Assembly (NCBI GenBank): GCA_050955025.1
Contig: JBPBQX010000185.1
Coordinates: 1-7,514 of the forward strand
DNA length: 7,514 nt
Reading direction: 5' to 3'
DNA from: CAXSEF01 sp050955025
GTDB taxonomy: Bacteria; Pseudomonadota; Alphaproteobacteria; Acetobacterales; Acetobacteraceae
Positions 1 to 6,166 of the stretch are shown here, piece by piece. The translations under genes and the position numbers were made by a program. The notes under the pieces are model-generated. The model saw only the letters and a list, made by a program, of their open reading frames with translations. It was not told where the DNA came from and ran no database searches. How positions within the stretch are numbered: position 1 is the first letter of the stretch; each line of letters starts with the position of its first letter.

Positions 1-425
1 TGGTGCATGCCTCGGCGCTGCGGCTGGCGCGGGCGGAGGTGATGGACCGGCCGGTGCTCGGCAACTGGGACATGCTGATGGACTACCTCAACGCGGTGCT
101 GGCGCGCGAGCGGGTGGAGCAGTTCCGCGTGCTGTTCCTCGACAACCGCAACCGCCTGGTGGCCGACGAGGCGCAGGCCAAGGGCACGGTGAACCACACG
201 CCGGTGTACCCGCGCGAGGTGGTCAGGCGGGCGCTGGAGCTGCACGCCACCGCGCTGATCCTGGTGCACAACCATCCGAGCGGGGACCCGACGCCGTCGC
301 GCGAGGACCTGGGGATGACGAAGCAGGTGCAGGCGGCGGCGGAGGTGCTGTCGATCGTGCTGCACGACCACGTCATCGTGGGCAACGGGCGCTGGCTCAG
401 CTTCCGGCAGGAAGGGTTGCTGTAG
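1..425 (+). CDS. radC: RadC-family JAMM/MPN domain protein, C-terminal part (gene starts upstream of window)
   Basis: About 140 residues are visible. They carry the RadC JAB/MPN signature: a Glu in VEQFRVLFLD (about 118-120), then HNHPSGDPTPSRED at 267-308, which fits the zinc motif HxHx7Sx2D. LHDHVIVG follows, and the protein ends SFRQEGLL, the usual RadC C-terminus. Full RadC proteins run about 220-240 residues with an N-terminal helix-hairpin-helix part. That part is missing because the window begins inside the gene; the GTG at position 3 is an internal Val codon, not a start. The family has the fold of JAMM metallo-isopeptidases. Its old name as a DNA repair protein is not well supported experimentally, and its biochemical role is unsettled. 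The family is certain from the motif. The symbol follows convention, and an accessory phage or plasmid RadC-like paralogue cannot be excluded. An AT-rich hairpin lies 33 nt after the stop. Confidence 0.93.
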   Translation, partial: VHASALRLARAEVMDRPVLGNWDMLMDYLNAVLARERVEQFRVLFLDNRNRLVADEAQAKGTVNHTPVYPREVVRRALELHATALILVHNHPSGDPTPSREDLGMTKQVQAAAEVLSIVLHDHVIVGNGRWLSFRQEGLL

Positions 426-450
426 CGGGCTCCCGTGGCCCGGTGGAGGC

Positions 451-582
451 AGGCAGGCCTTCTTTTTCTGAAAAAAAAGAAGCAAAAAGACTTTCCCCGT
501 CCGGCACCGGATCGCCGGGTCGGCCTGTGTCCCCATGGGCAAGGTTCTTTGGTTCTTTCTTTCAAGAAAGAACTGCTTGCCT
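451..582. repeat. Imperfect inverted pair of AT-rich stem-loop elements
   Basis: The gap between radC and the hydrolase holds two related AT-rich units facing each other, at about 451-495 and 541-582. The reverse complement of the second resembles the first: both read AGGC(A/G)GC, then a T/C-rich arm, then an A/G-rich arm, then an A-rich tail. Each unit is itself a hairpin. The first has arms 459-467 and 474-482. The second has arms 552-561 and 564-573, extended by GGCAAG (538-543) pairing with CTTGCC (576-581). The segment between them (about 496-540) is GC-rich like the genome. Such T/A-rich elements recur between genes in Acetobacteraceae as far as I recall. They may act as terminators or be mobile intergenic repeats. 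Confidence 0.6.
459..482 (+). terminator. Possible transcription terminator after radC
   Basis: A 9-bp perfect stem, CTTCTTTTT with AAAAAGAAG, closes a 6-nt loop 33 nt after the radC stop. The stem is AT-rich and has no GC-rich clamp followed by a clean U-run, so it is not a textbook intrinsic terminator. Position and symmetry favour a termination or RNA-end role, and it is also half of the inverted pair described separately. Confidence 0.35.
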
Positions 583-610
583 TCCTTGCTGCGCGTCCGG
601 ACATGGCGAG

Positions 611-646
611 TTGACACCGCCGGTGCGTCTCGCCGAAGACAGCCCG
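611..646 (+). promoter_or_regulatory. Candidate promoter upstream of the hydrolase/membrane/PCMT cluster
   Basis: A perfect -35-like TTGACA lies at 611-616. With an 18-nt spacer, a -10 would fall at 635-640 (GAAGAC), which is a poor match to TATAAT. That -10 would place transcription initiation about at the GTG at 647, so the transcript might be leaderless. No strong Shine-Dalgarno sequence precedes 647. This is the only good -35 hexamer in the gap, and it sits where an operon promoter is expected. The weak -10 keeps confidence low. Confidence 0.3.
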
Positions 647-1576
647 GTGCCCCCGTACCGCGACACACAGGCCGGACCGCGCGGCCGCCGCGCCGCGCGG
701 GCGTCGGCGGCGCTGCTGTGCGCGGCGTGGCTCGGGTTCGGCGGGCCGGCGCGGGCGTCGGCGCCGCGTGACGGGGGGTTCGTCACCAGCGACGGGGTGC
801 GGCTGCACACGCTGGAGGCGGGGCCGGACGACGGGGCGCGCGGGGCGGGGACGATCGTGCTGGTGCCGGGCTGGGCGATGCCGGCGTGGATCTGGGACGG
901 CCAGCTCCGGGCGCTGAGCGCGCACCACAGGGTCGTGGCGCTCGACCCGCGCGGGCAGGGCGGGAGCGACATCCCCGAGGGCGGCTACGACCAGGACCGG
1001 CGGGGGCAGGACATCGGTGAGCTGATCGCGACGCTGGGGCCGCGGCCGGTGCTGCTGGTGGGGTGGTCGCTGGGGGTGCTGGACAGCCTGGCGTACGTGC
1101 ATGCGGCGGGCGACGCGCGGCTCGCGGGGCTGGTGCTGGTGGACAACTCGGTGGGCGAGCCGCCGGCGCCGGTCGCCTCGCGCGGGGGCAGGCGGGCGCC
1201 GCGGCCGGCGGACCGGGCGGAGTGGATGGCGGGCTTCGTGCGCTCGATGTTCCACCGGCCGATGGAGCAGGCGGTGCTCGACCGGCTGACGGAGGCGGCG
1301 CTGCGGCTGCCCAGGGCTGCGGCGGCGTCGCTGCTGCGCTACGACGTGCCGCGCGAGTACTGGCGTGCCGCGGTGCTGTCCGTGCGCTGCCCCGTGCTCT
1401 ATGCGGTGACGCCGCGGCTGGCGGCGCAGGCGGGCAACCTGGAGGCGGAGGACCCGCTGGCGCGCGCCGTGGTGTTTCCCGATGCCGGCCACGCGCTGTT
1501 CGTGGATGATGCGGAGCGCTTCGACGCGATGATGGACGGGTTCATGACGCACCAGGTCTGGCCGGACGGCCGATGA
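647..1576 (+). CDS. Exported alpha/beta-hydrolase-fold protein
   Basis: From GTG 647 the product is 309 residues. Residues 1-39 look like a signal peptide: a basic stretch with RR (14-15), a hydrophobic core ASAALLCAAWLGFGG, then ARASA as a cleavage region. The mature part is an alpha/beta-hydrolase: an oxyanion-loop strand IVLVPGWAM, the DPRGQGGSD turn, the nucleophile elbow GWSLG with Ser141, and a C-terminal DAGHALF with His282. The usual acid after strand 7 (expected in VLYAVTPRL) is absent; Asp166 in VLVDNS after strand 6 may serve instead. The substrate is unknown; an ester is the default guess. The frame stays open back to GTG 443, but that stretch runs through AT-rich hairpins, so I reject it. 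GTG 623 is an alternative start. The stop overlaps the next start as ATGA (1573-1576), indicating translational coupling to the membrane protein. Confidence 0.85.
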   Translation: MPPYRDTQAGPRGRRAARASAALLCAAWLGFGGPARASAPRDGGFVTSDGVRLHTLEAGPDDGARGAGTIVLVPGWAMPAWIWDGQLRALSAHHRVVALDPRGQGGSDIPEGGYDQDRRGQDIGELIATLGPRPVLLVGWSLGVLDSLAYVHAAGDARLAGLVLVDNSVGEPPAPVASRGGRRAPRPADRAEWMAGFVRSMFHRPMEQAVLDRLTEAALRLPRAAAASLLRYDVPREYWRAAVLSVRCPVLYAVTPRLAAQAGNLEAEDPLARAVVFPDAGHALFVDDAERFDAMMDGFMTHQVWPDGR

Positions 1577-4110
1577 CGGCGGCAGCGGTGGCCGCGGAGA
1601 GGCCGGCGGGCGTGGCGGCGCGGCCGGCGGCGGGGCTGCGGCTGCGCGCGGCGCTGTTCCTGGTGTCGGCGGCGTCGGTGGGGTTCGAGATCGCGCTCAC
1701 CCGCTACTTCGCGGTCGCGAAGTGGTCGGAGTACGGCTACTGGGTGATCTCCATCGTGATGGCGGGCTTCGCGCTGAGCGGGGTCGTGCTGTCGCTGGCG
1801 CGGCCGTGGGCGTCGCGGCATGGGGCGGTGCTGCTGCGCTGGCTGCCGGCGGCGATGCTCGTGGCGGCGGCGCTGGGGTTTCATTTCACCGCGGCCAACC
1901 CGTTCAACCCGCTGCAGCTGCAGAACGCGGCGACCTGGGTGCCGCAGGTCGGCAACATCGCGCTGTACTACGCGGCGCTCCTGCCGTTCTTCTTCCTCGC
2001 CGGGCTGTTCGTGAGCCTGTGCTTCGTGCTCGACGACCGGCGCATCGGGCTGGTGTACGGCTTCGACCTCACCGGGGCGGGGGCGGGGGCGGCGCTGACG
2101 CTGGGGCTGATGTGGGTGGTGCCGCCGTTCGACCTGGTCGCGGCGCTGCTGCCGCTGCTGGCGGGGGCGGCGCTGCTCGCGGGGCGGGCGTGGCGGCCGG
2201 CGCTCGCGGCGGCGGTGGCGCTGCTGGCGGCCGAGGCGCTGCTGCTGCTGGCGAGCCCGGCGCGCTACAACGACTTCAAGGCGATCTACGCGCCGCTGCA
2301 CGTGCAGGGCAGCACCGTGCTGTCGCGGGTGCGCTCGCCGCGCGGCTTCTACGAGCTGCTCGACGACTTCACCGAGCGCGTCGACGACGACCTGTCCAAC
2401 GACGCGGGGATGCTGGGGCTGCCCGGGCCGCCGGCGACGCTGGGGCTGTATCGCGACGGCAGCCGGATCGCGGGGCTGCCGCGCGGCGGCGCCGGGCTCG
2501 ACGTGGGCTACGCGGCGGCCGGGCTCGACGCGCTGCCCTACGCGTTGCTGAAGCGGCCGAGCGTGCTGATGCTGGGCACGTCGGGCGGGTTCCGCACGCG
2601 CGCGGCGCTGGCGCTGGGGGCGGCGCACGTCACGGCGATCGAGCCGGACCCGGTGCTGCTGCGCGCGGTGCGGCGCGGGCTCGCCGGCGGCGACGCGGGC
2701 GGGGCGGAGGGGGGCGAGGCCGGGCGGCGCCTCGACCACGACCCGATGCTGCGGCTGGGCGGGGCGGGGCCGCTGGCGGCGGCGCGCACGGGGCAGCTCT
2801 ACGACCTGGTGGACATCTCCGGCGACTTCGCGGACTCGGCCGAGGCGGGCGAGGCGGCGTTCACCGTGGAGGCGCTGTCGGCGGACCTGCGCGCGCTGCG
2901 GCCGGGCGGGCTGCTGTCGATCCCGGTGTCGATCCGCGACCTGCCGGCCTACGCGCTGCGCGCCTTGGCGGCGGTGCGCGCGGCGCTGCTCGCGACGGGG
3001 GCGGCGGACCCGCTGCTCGACGTGGCCGTGGTGCGCTCGGCGTGGAACGTGCGCATCCTGGTGAGCCCGGACGGGCTGGGTGCCGCGCGGCTCGACATGC
3101 TGCGCCGGTTCTGCGGCGACCGCTCGTTCGACGTGTCCTACGTGCCCGGGCTCGACGTCGTGGCGGCGCGCGCGGGGCTGTACAACGACCTGCCGGCGGT
3201 CTCGTTCGACGCGGGGACGGTGACCTCCGGCGAGGGGCCGCACGACGCGGTCGCCGACGAGGCGCAGGCCGTGCTGGCGGGCCGCGCGAGCGTGTCGTCG
3301 GAGGCGTTCGACCTGCGGCCGGCGACGCTGGACCGGCCGTTCGCGTTCGACATCCTCCGCCTCGCGCACCTGCGCACCGTGCTGCAGCGGCTGGAGCTGC
3401 TGCCGCAGGCCGAGATCGGGCAGCTCGTCAACGTCGCGGTGCTGCTGCAGGCGGTCGTGCTCGCGGCGCTCGTGCTGCTGGTGCCGCTGCTCTTCGGCGG
3501 GCGCATACGCGGCACCGGGCGGGTGCTGGCGCCGGCGGTGGTGTTCGCCGCCCTCGGGCTGGGGTTCCTGTTCATCGAGATGTTCCTGATCGGGCGGGCC
3601 AGCCTCTACCTGGAGGACAGGACGGCGGCGTTCTCGCTGGTGCTGACGGGGATGCTCGTGTTCTCCGGGGTCGGCAGCATGCTGGGCGCGCGAGTGCGGC
3701 GGCTGCGCTGGGTGGGCGTGGTGATCCTGGGGTGGTGCGCGCTGGTGGGCGCGGGGCTGCAGCCGCTGATGCTGGCCACCGTGGGGCTGCCCTGGGGGGT
3801 GCGGGCGTGCGGGGTGCTGCTGCTGCTGGCACCGGTGTCGGTGGCGCTGGGCGTGCCGTTCCCGCTGGCGCTGGCGCGCGGCACGCAGGGGAGCGGCGGC
3901 GCGGTCGGGCCCGGGTTCCTGCCCTGGGCGTGGGCGCTGAACGGGGCGTTCTCCGTGGTGGCGACGCCGCTCGCCAACCTGGTGGCGATCCGTTCCGGAT
4001 ACGGCATGGTGCTCCTGTGCGGCGCGATGCTGTATGGGGTGGCGCTGCTGCTGTTTCCGCGACCGCCCCGAACGAGGACCGTGCCATGGCTGGATTCGCC
4101 TCAGACCTGA
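1573..4110 (+). CDS. Polytopic membrane protein with spermidine-synthase-like Rossmann domain
   Basis: This 845-residue protein has three parts. Residues about 25-228 form some six or seven membrane helices, starting with the FEIALTRYFA signature (E39, R44) of membrane-bound spermidine-synthase-like proteins. Residues about 230-615 are soluble and contain a degenerate SAM-type Rossmann fold: LMLGTSGGF (335-339 region), then IEPDP with Glu357 at the end of strand 2, then YDLVDISGDF (410-419) and RPGGLLSIPV. Residues about 618-840 hold six or seven more helices, including the conserved LGFLFIEMFLIG (Glu669) and SGVGSMLGAR. The spermidine-synthase glycine/Asp motif (GGGDG) and the catalytic D-x-x-D stretch are not recognisable, so aminopropyl transfer is doubtful. 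Nucleotide or SAM-like ligand binding is possible. The start overlaps the hydrolase stop, and the last 25 nt overlap the PCMT-like gene. Databases probably call it spermidine synthase or hypothetical; the substrate is unknown. Confidence 0.88.
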   Translation: MTAAAVAAERPAGVAARPAAGLRLRAALFLVSAASVGFEIALTRYFAVAKWSEYGYWVISIVMAGFALSGVVLSLARPWASRHGAVLLRWLPAAMLVAAALGFHFTAANPFNPLQLQNAATWVPQVGNIALYYAALLPFFFLAGLFVSLCFVLDDRRIGLVYGFDLTGAGAGAALTLGLMWVVPPFDLVAALLPLLAGAALLAGRAWRPALAAAVALLAAEALLLLASPARYNDFKAIYAPLHVQGSTVLSRVRSPRGFYELLDDFTERVDDDLSNDAGMLGLPGPPATLGLYRDGSRIAGLPRGGAGLDVGYAAAGLDALPYALLKRPSVLMLGTSGGFRTRAALALGAAHVTAIEPDPVLLRAVRRGLAGGDAGGAEGGEAGRRLDHDPMLRLGGAGPLAAARTGQLYDLVDISGDFADSAEAGEAAFTVEALSADLRALRPGGLLSIPVSIRDLPAYALRALAAVRAALLATGAADPLLDVAVVRSAWNVRILVSPDGLGAARLDMLRRFCGDRSFDVSYVPGLDVVAARAGLYNDLPAVSFDAGTVTSGEGPHDAVADEAQAVLAGRASVSSEAFDLRPATLDRPFAFDILRLAHLRTVLQRLELLPQAEIGQLVNVAVLLQAVVLAALVLLVPLLFGGRIRGTGRVLAPAVVFAALGLGFLFIEMFLIGRASLYLEDRTAAFSLVLTGMLVFSGVGSMLGARVRRLRWVGVVILGWCALVGAGLQPLMLATVGLPWGVRACGVLLLLAPVSVALGVPFPLALARGTQGSGGAVGPGFLPWAWALNGAFSVVATPLANLVAIRSGYGMVLLCGAMLYGVALLLFPRPPRTRTVPWLDSPQT

Positions 4111-5108
4111 CCCGACGCGCCGCACTGCTCGGCGCGCCCATGCTCGGCGTGCTGGGAGCCGCGCGGGCGTCGCGCGCGGCGCCGGTGAGCGCCGAGAGCT
4201 GGACGCACGAGGAGTTCGTCTCGGCGATGCGCCGCTCCGGCCGGCCGATCGAGCAGAGCGCGGCCGAGTTCGCCACGATCCAGGGCCGGCGGGCCGCGTA
4301 CCTCGCGAGGATCGAGGAGTACCTCAAGGCGCGGCTGGGCAGCGCCGACCCGGCGGTGATGGCGGCGTTCCGCGCCGTGCCGCGCGAGTACTTCCACTAC
4401 AACTACGCCGAGCGCCGCGCGACGCCGGGCGAGGCCTACGAGAGCGAGCCGAAGCCGTGGGCGCTGGGCTACGGCTCGGCGCTGTCGGACTACCTCGGCC
4501 AGGCGTACATGACGCAGATCTGCCGGCCGAAGCCGGGCGACACCACGCTCGAGATCGGCACCGGCTCGGGGTTCCAGAGCTCGCTGCTGTCGCGCATCGT
4601 GGCGCGCGCGTACTCGATCGAGATCATCGAGCCGCTGGGCCACTCGGTCGACAGGATCTTCGCGCCGCTGGGCTACGACAACGTCGAGGGGCGCGTCGGC
4701 GACGGCTACTTCGGCTGGCCCGAGGTCAAGGGCGGCTTCGACATCATCATCGTGACCTGCGCGGCCCAGTACGCGCCGCCCGCGCTGTTCGCCCAGCTCA
4801 AGCCGGGCGGGCGGATGATCATCCCCATCGGCCAGCCGTTCAAGCGCGGGCAGGTGCTCTACGTCTACACCAAGGACGAGGACGGCAAGGTCCACTCGCG
4901 GCGCGACGTCGGCGTGTTCTTCATCCCGATGACCGGCACCATGATGGACAAGCCCAAGCCCGCCGACGCCATCGTCAGCGTGCACGCGCCGGCGCCCGCC
5001 CCCGCGACGACCGCCCCGGCGGCGGCGGCCCCGGCCGTGGACGCGCCGGCCGCGGACGCTCCGGCGGCGGATGCGCCCGCGCCGGCCGCGGCGCCCGCCC
5101 GGCCCTGA
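4086..5108 (+). CDS. Tat-exported protein-L-isoaspartate O-methyltransferase-like protein
   Basis: The 340-residue product starts at ATG 4086, seven nt after a CGAGGA ribosome-binding site (4073-4078). The N-terminus, DLTRRAALLGAPMLGVLGAA then ASRA, reads as a twin-arginine signal (R10, R11). About 60 residues of helical lead-in follow. The PCMT core then has VPREYF (98-103), a GYGSALSDY segment with Ser134 where PCMTs carry the active-site Ser of GQTIS, motif I LEIGTGSGF (155-163), GDGYFGWPE (205-213), FDIIIVTCAA (218-227) and LKPGGRMIIPIG. Classical PCMT is a cytosolic enzyme of about 210 residues that methylates isoaspartyl groups for repair. This one has a signal, an N-terminal extension and an Ala/Pro/Asp low-complexity tail (about 301-340). 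Export would separate it from cytoplasmic SAM, so it may be a binding protein, use trapped cofactor, or have another role. It overlaps the membrane-protein gene by 25 nt. Confidence 0.88.
   Translation: MAGFASDLTRRAALLGAPMLGVLGAARASRAAPVSAESWTHEEFVSAMRRSGRPIEQSAAEFATIQGRRAAYLARIEEYLKARLGSADPAVMAAFRAVPREYFHYNYAERRATPGEAYESEPKPWALGYGSALSDYLGQAYMTQICRPKPGDTTLEIGTGSGFQSSLLSRIVARAYSIEIIEPLGHSVDRIFAPLGYDNVEGRVGDGYFGWPEVKGGFDIIIVTCAAQYAPPALFAQLKPGGRMIIPIGQPFKRGQVLYVYTKDEDGKVHSRRDVGVFFIPMTGTMMDKPKPADAIVSVHAPAPAPATTAPAAAAPAVDAPAADAPAADAPAPAAAPARP
4983..5105 (+). repeat. Ala/Pro-rich low-complexity C-terminal tail of the PCMT-like protein
   Basis: The last 40 or so codons encode almost only Ala and Pro, with periodic Asp in a DAPAA repeat seen about three times. 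The DNA is correspondingly a GC-only degenerate repeat of GCGCCGGCC-type units. Tails of this sort occur on envelope proteins as flexible linkers or wall-spanning segments. The tail lies outside the methyltransferase fold and probably varies in length between strains. Confidence 0.7.
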
Positions 5109-5139
5109 GCGCGCGGGCAGGCGTCGCGCAGGGGCGGCC

Positions 5140-6051
5140 GTGGACCTGATCGCCGCGTTCCGCACCTTCGTGCGCGTGGCCGAGGCCGGCTCGTTCTCGG
5201 TCGTCGCGCGCGAGGGCGGGGCCACGCAGCCGGCCGTCTCGCGCCAGATCGCGGCGCTCGAGGAGCACCTCGGCGCCAGGCTCATCCAGCGCACCACGCG
5301 CAGGCTCGCGCTCACCGAGGACGGGCGCGACCTGCTCGGCCACGCGCGCCGCGTGCTGGAGGCGGTCGAGGAGGCGGAGGCCGCGATCGGGCCGGGCGGC
5401 GGCGAGCCCGCGGGCCTCGTGCGCCTCGCCGTGCCCAGCGTGTTCGGGCGCATCCACGTCGCACCCAAGCTGCGCGGGCTGCTGGAGCGCTACCCCGGGC
5501 TGTCCGTGGAGCTGCACGTCGCGGACCGGCCGCACGACCTAGTGGCCGAGGGGCTCGACCTCGCGATCCGCTCGGCCGCCAACGAGGGCAGCAGCCTGAT
5601 CGCGCGGCGCGTCGGCTCCTCGGCGCGGCTCACGCTGGCGTCGGCGGAGTACATCGCGCGGCGCGGCGTGCCCGCCCATCCCGCCGACCTCGCGCGCCAC
5701 GAGTGCATCACCTTCCTGCAGATGCCCTCGCCGCACGACTGGCACTTCGAGGGCGCCAGCGGGCCGGTCGGCGTCCACGTCACCGGGCGCTTCAGCACCG
5801 ACGGCTCCGAGGCGCTGCGCGAGGCCGTGCTCGCCGGGCTGGGCGTGGCGCTGCTGCCGGCGTGGTACTTCCGCGACGAGCTGGCCGACGGGCGCGTCGT
5901 CGCCGTGCTGCGCGACTGGCAGCCGCCGCGGGTCGCCATCAACGCGGTCTATCCGTCGCGACGGCACCTGGCGCCCAGGGTGCGCGCGGTGATCGACTTC
6001 CTCGTGCACGAGTTCAGGGCGGACCCGACGCTCTCGCCGGACGAGGCGTAG
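5140..6051 (+). CDS. LysR-type transcriptional regulator (CrgA/AaeR-like)
   Basis: The 303-residue product from GTG 5140 has normal LysR length. An AGGGG ribosome-binding site (5130-5134) five nt upstream decides this start over the longer frame that overlaps the previous gene. Residues 3-62 form the winged helix-turn-helix: FVRVAEAGSFSVVAREGGAT, then QPAVSRQIAALEEHLGARL and the RTTRRLALTEDG wing. A linker helix follows, then the periplasmic-binding-protein-like effector domain from about residue 92 (LVRLAVPSVFGRIHVAPKL, GLDLAIRSA, GLGVALLPAWYF). That pattern matches the CrgA-like subfamily of LysR proteins. The effector and targets are unknown. It lies 31 nt after the PCMT-like gene in the same direction with no clear terminator between, so it may be co-transcribed and might regulate that cluster. 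Many LysR regulators are instead divergent from their targets. Confidence 0.93.
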   Translation: MDLIAAFRTFVRVAEAGSFSVVAREGGATQPAVSRQIAALEEHLGARLIQRTTRRLALTEDGRDLLGHARRVLEAVEEAEAAIGPGGGEPAGLVRLAVPSVFGRIHVAPKLRGLLERYPGLSVELHVADRPHDLVAEGLDLAIRSAANEGSSLIARRVGSSARLTLASAEYIARRGVPAHPADLARHECITFLQMPSPHDWHFEGASGPVGVHVTGRFSTDGSEALREAVLAGLGVALLPAWYFRDELADGRVVAVLRDWQPPRVAINAVYPSRRHLAPRVRAVIDFLVHEFRADPTLSPDEA

Positions 6052-6056
6052 GCGAA

Positions 6057-6110
6057 GCAAGGCCGGGCTCCGCCCGGACCCGCCAAAGGCCTGGGGCCTT
6101 TGGAAACCCG
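6057..6110 (+). repeat. Two-stem intergenic repeat, copy 1
   Basis: A 54-nt unit begins GCAAGG six nt after the LysR stop and ends AAACCCG. It has two perfect hairpins: CCGGGC/GCCCGG (6063-6068, 6072-6077) with a 3-nt loop, and CCAAAGGCC/GGCCTTTGG (6083-6091, 6095-6103) with a 3-nt loop. The same unit recurs at 6868-6922 and, inverted, at 6936-6987. Placed between LysR and the oxidoreductase gene, it could end the LysR transcript, although no U-run follows the stems. It resembles repeats I recall between genes in Acetobacteraceae. Confidence 0.8.
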
Positions 6111-6130
6111 TCCCGAAGGAAGGCGAGGCG

Positions 6131-6166
6131 CTTCTGTTGCAGGGCGGGGTGTTCTAGTCTGCGGGG
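6131..6166 (+). promoter_or_regulatory. Candidate promoter for a leaderless oxidoreductase mRNA
   Basis: TAGTCT at 6155-6160 lies six nt before the GTG start at 6167, the distance expected between a -10 element and the first transcribed base. No well-placed Shine-Dalgarno precedes that GTG; the purine-rich AGGGCGGGG (6141-6149) is too far away. TAG-N-N-T just ahead of a start codon is a pattern I associate with leaderless genes in GC-rich alphaproteobacteria. The -35 is weak: CTTCTG at 6131-6136 with an 18-nt spacer, or TTGCAG at 6137-6142, which is too close. Confidence 0.3.

Noticed and set aside
443..646. N-terminal extension of the hydrolase back to GTG 443
   Set aside because: The stretch runs through the AT-rich hairpin pair, its translation is low-quality (poly-Lys/Phe patches), and GTG 647 places a clean signal peptide at the N-terminus.
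719..724. Lipoprotein Cys in the hydrolase signal (LLC)
   Set aside because: Leu at -1 does not fit a lipobox, which needs Gly, Ala or Ser there.
83..1552. 489-codon minus-strand frame across radC and the hydrolase
   Set aside because: It is antisense to two recognisable genes, Arg/His-rich, and crosses the intergenic hairpins.
1722..4085. Upstream extension of the PCMT frame through the membrane-protein gene
   Set aside because: The extension is an Ala/Gly/Arg-rich shadow of the + strand gene; a good ribosome-binding site and a Tat signal mark ATG 4086 as the start.
1399..4125. 908-codon open frame on the minus strand opposite the membrane-protein gene
   Set aside because: The translation is Arg/His/Gln/Pro-rich low complexity, typical of the antisense shadow of a GC-rich gene; the + strand frame has membrane helices and family motifs.
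5071..5139. Longer LysR start inside the PCMT tail
   Set aside because: It adds an Arg/Pro-rich leader absent from LysR proteins; AGGGG before GTG 5140 gives the normal length.
4101..5468. 455-codon minus-strand frame opposite the PCMT-like and LysR genes
   Set aside because: Shadow of two well-supported + strand genes, with no recognisable domain.
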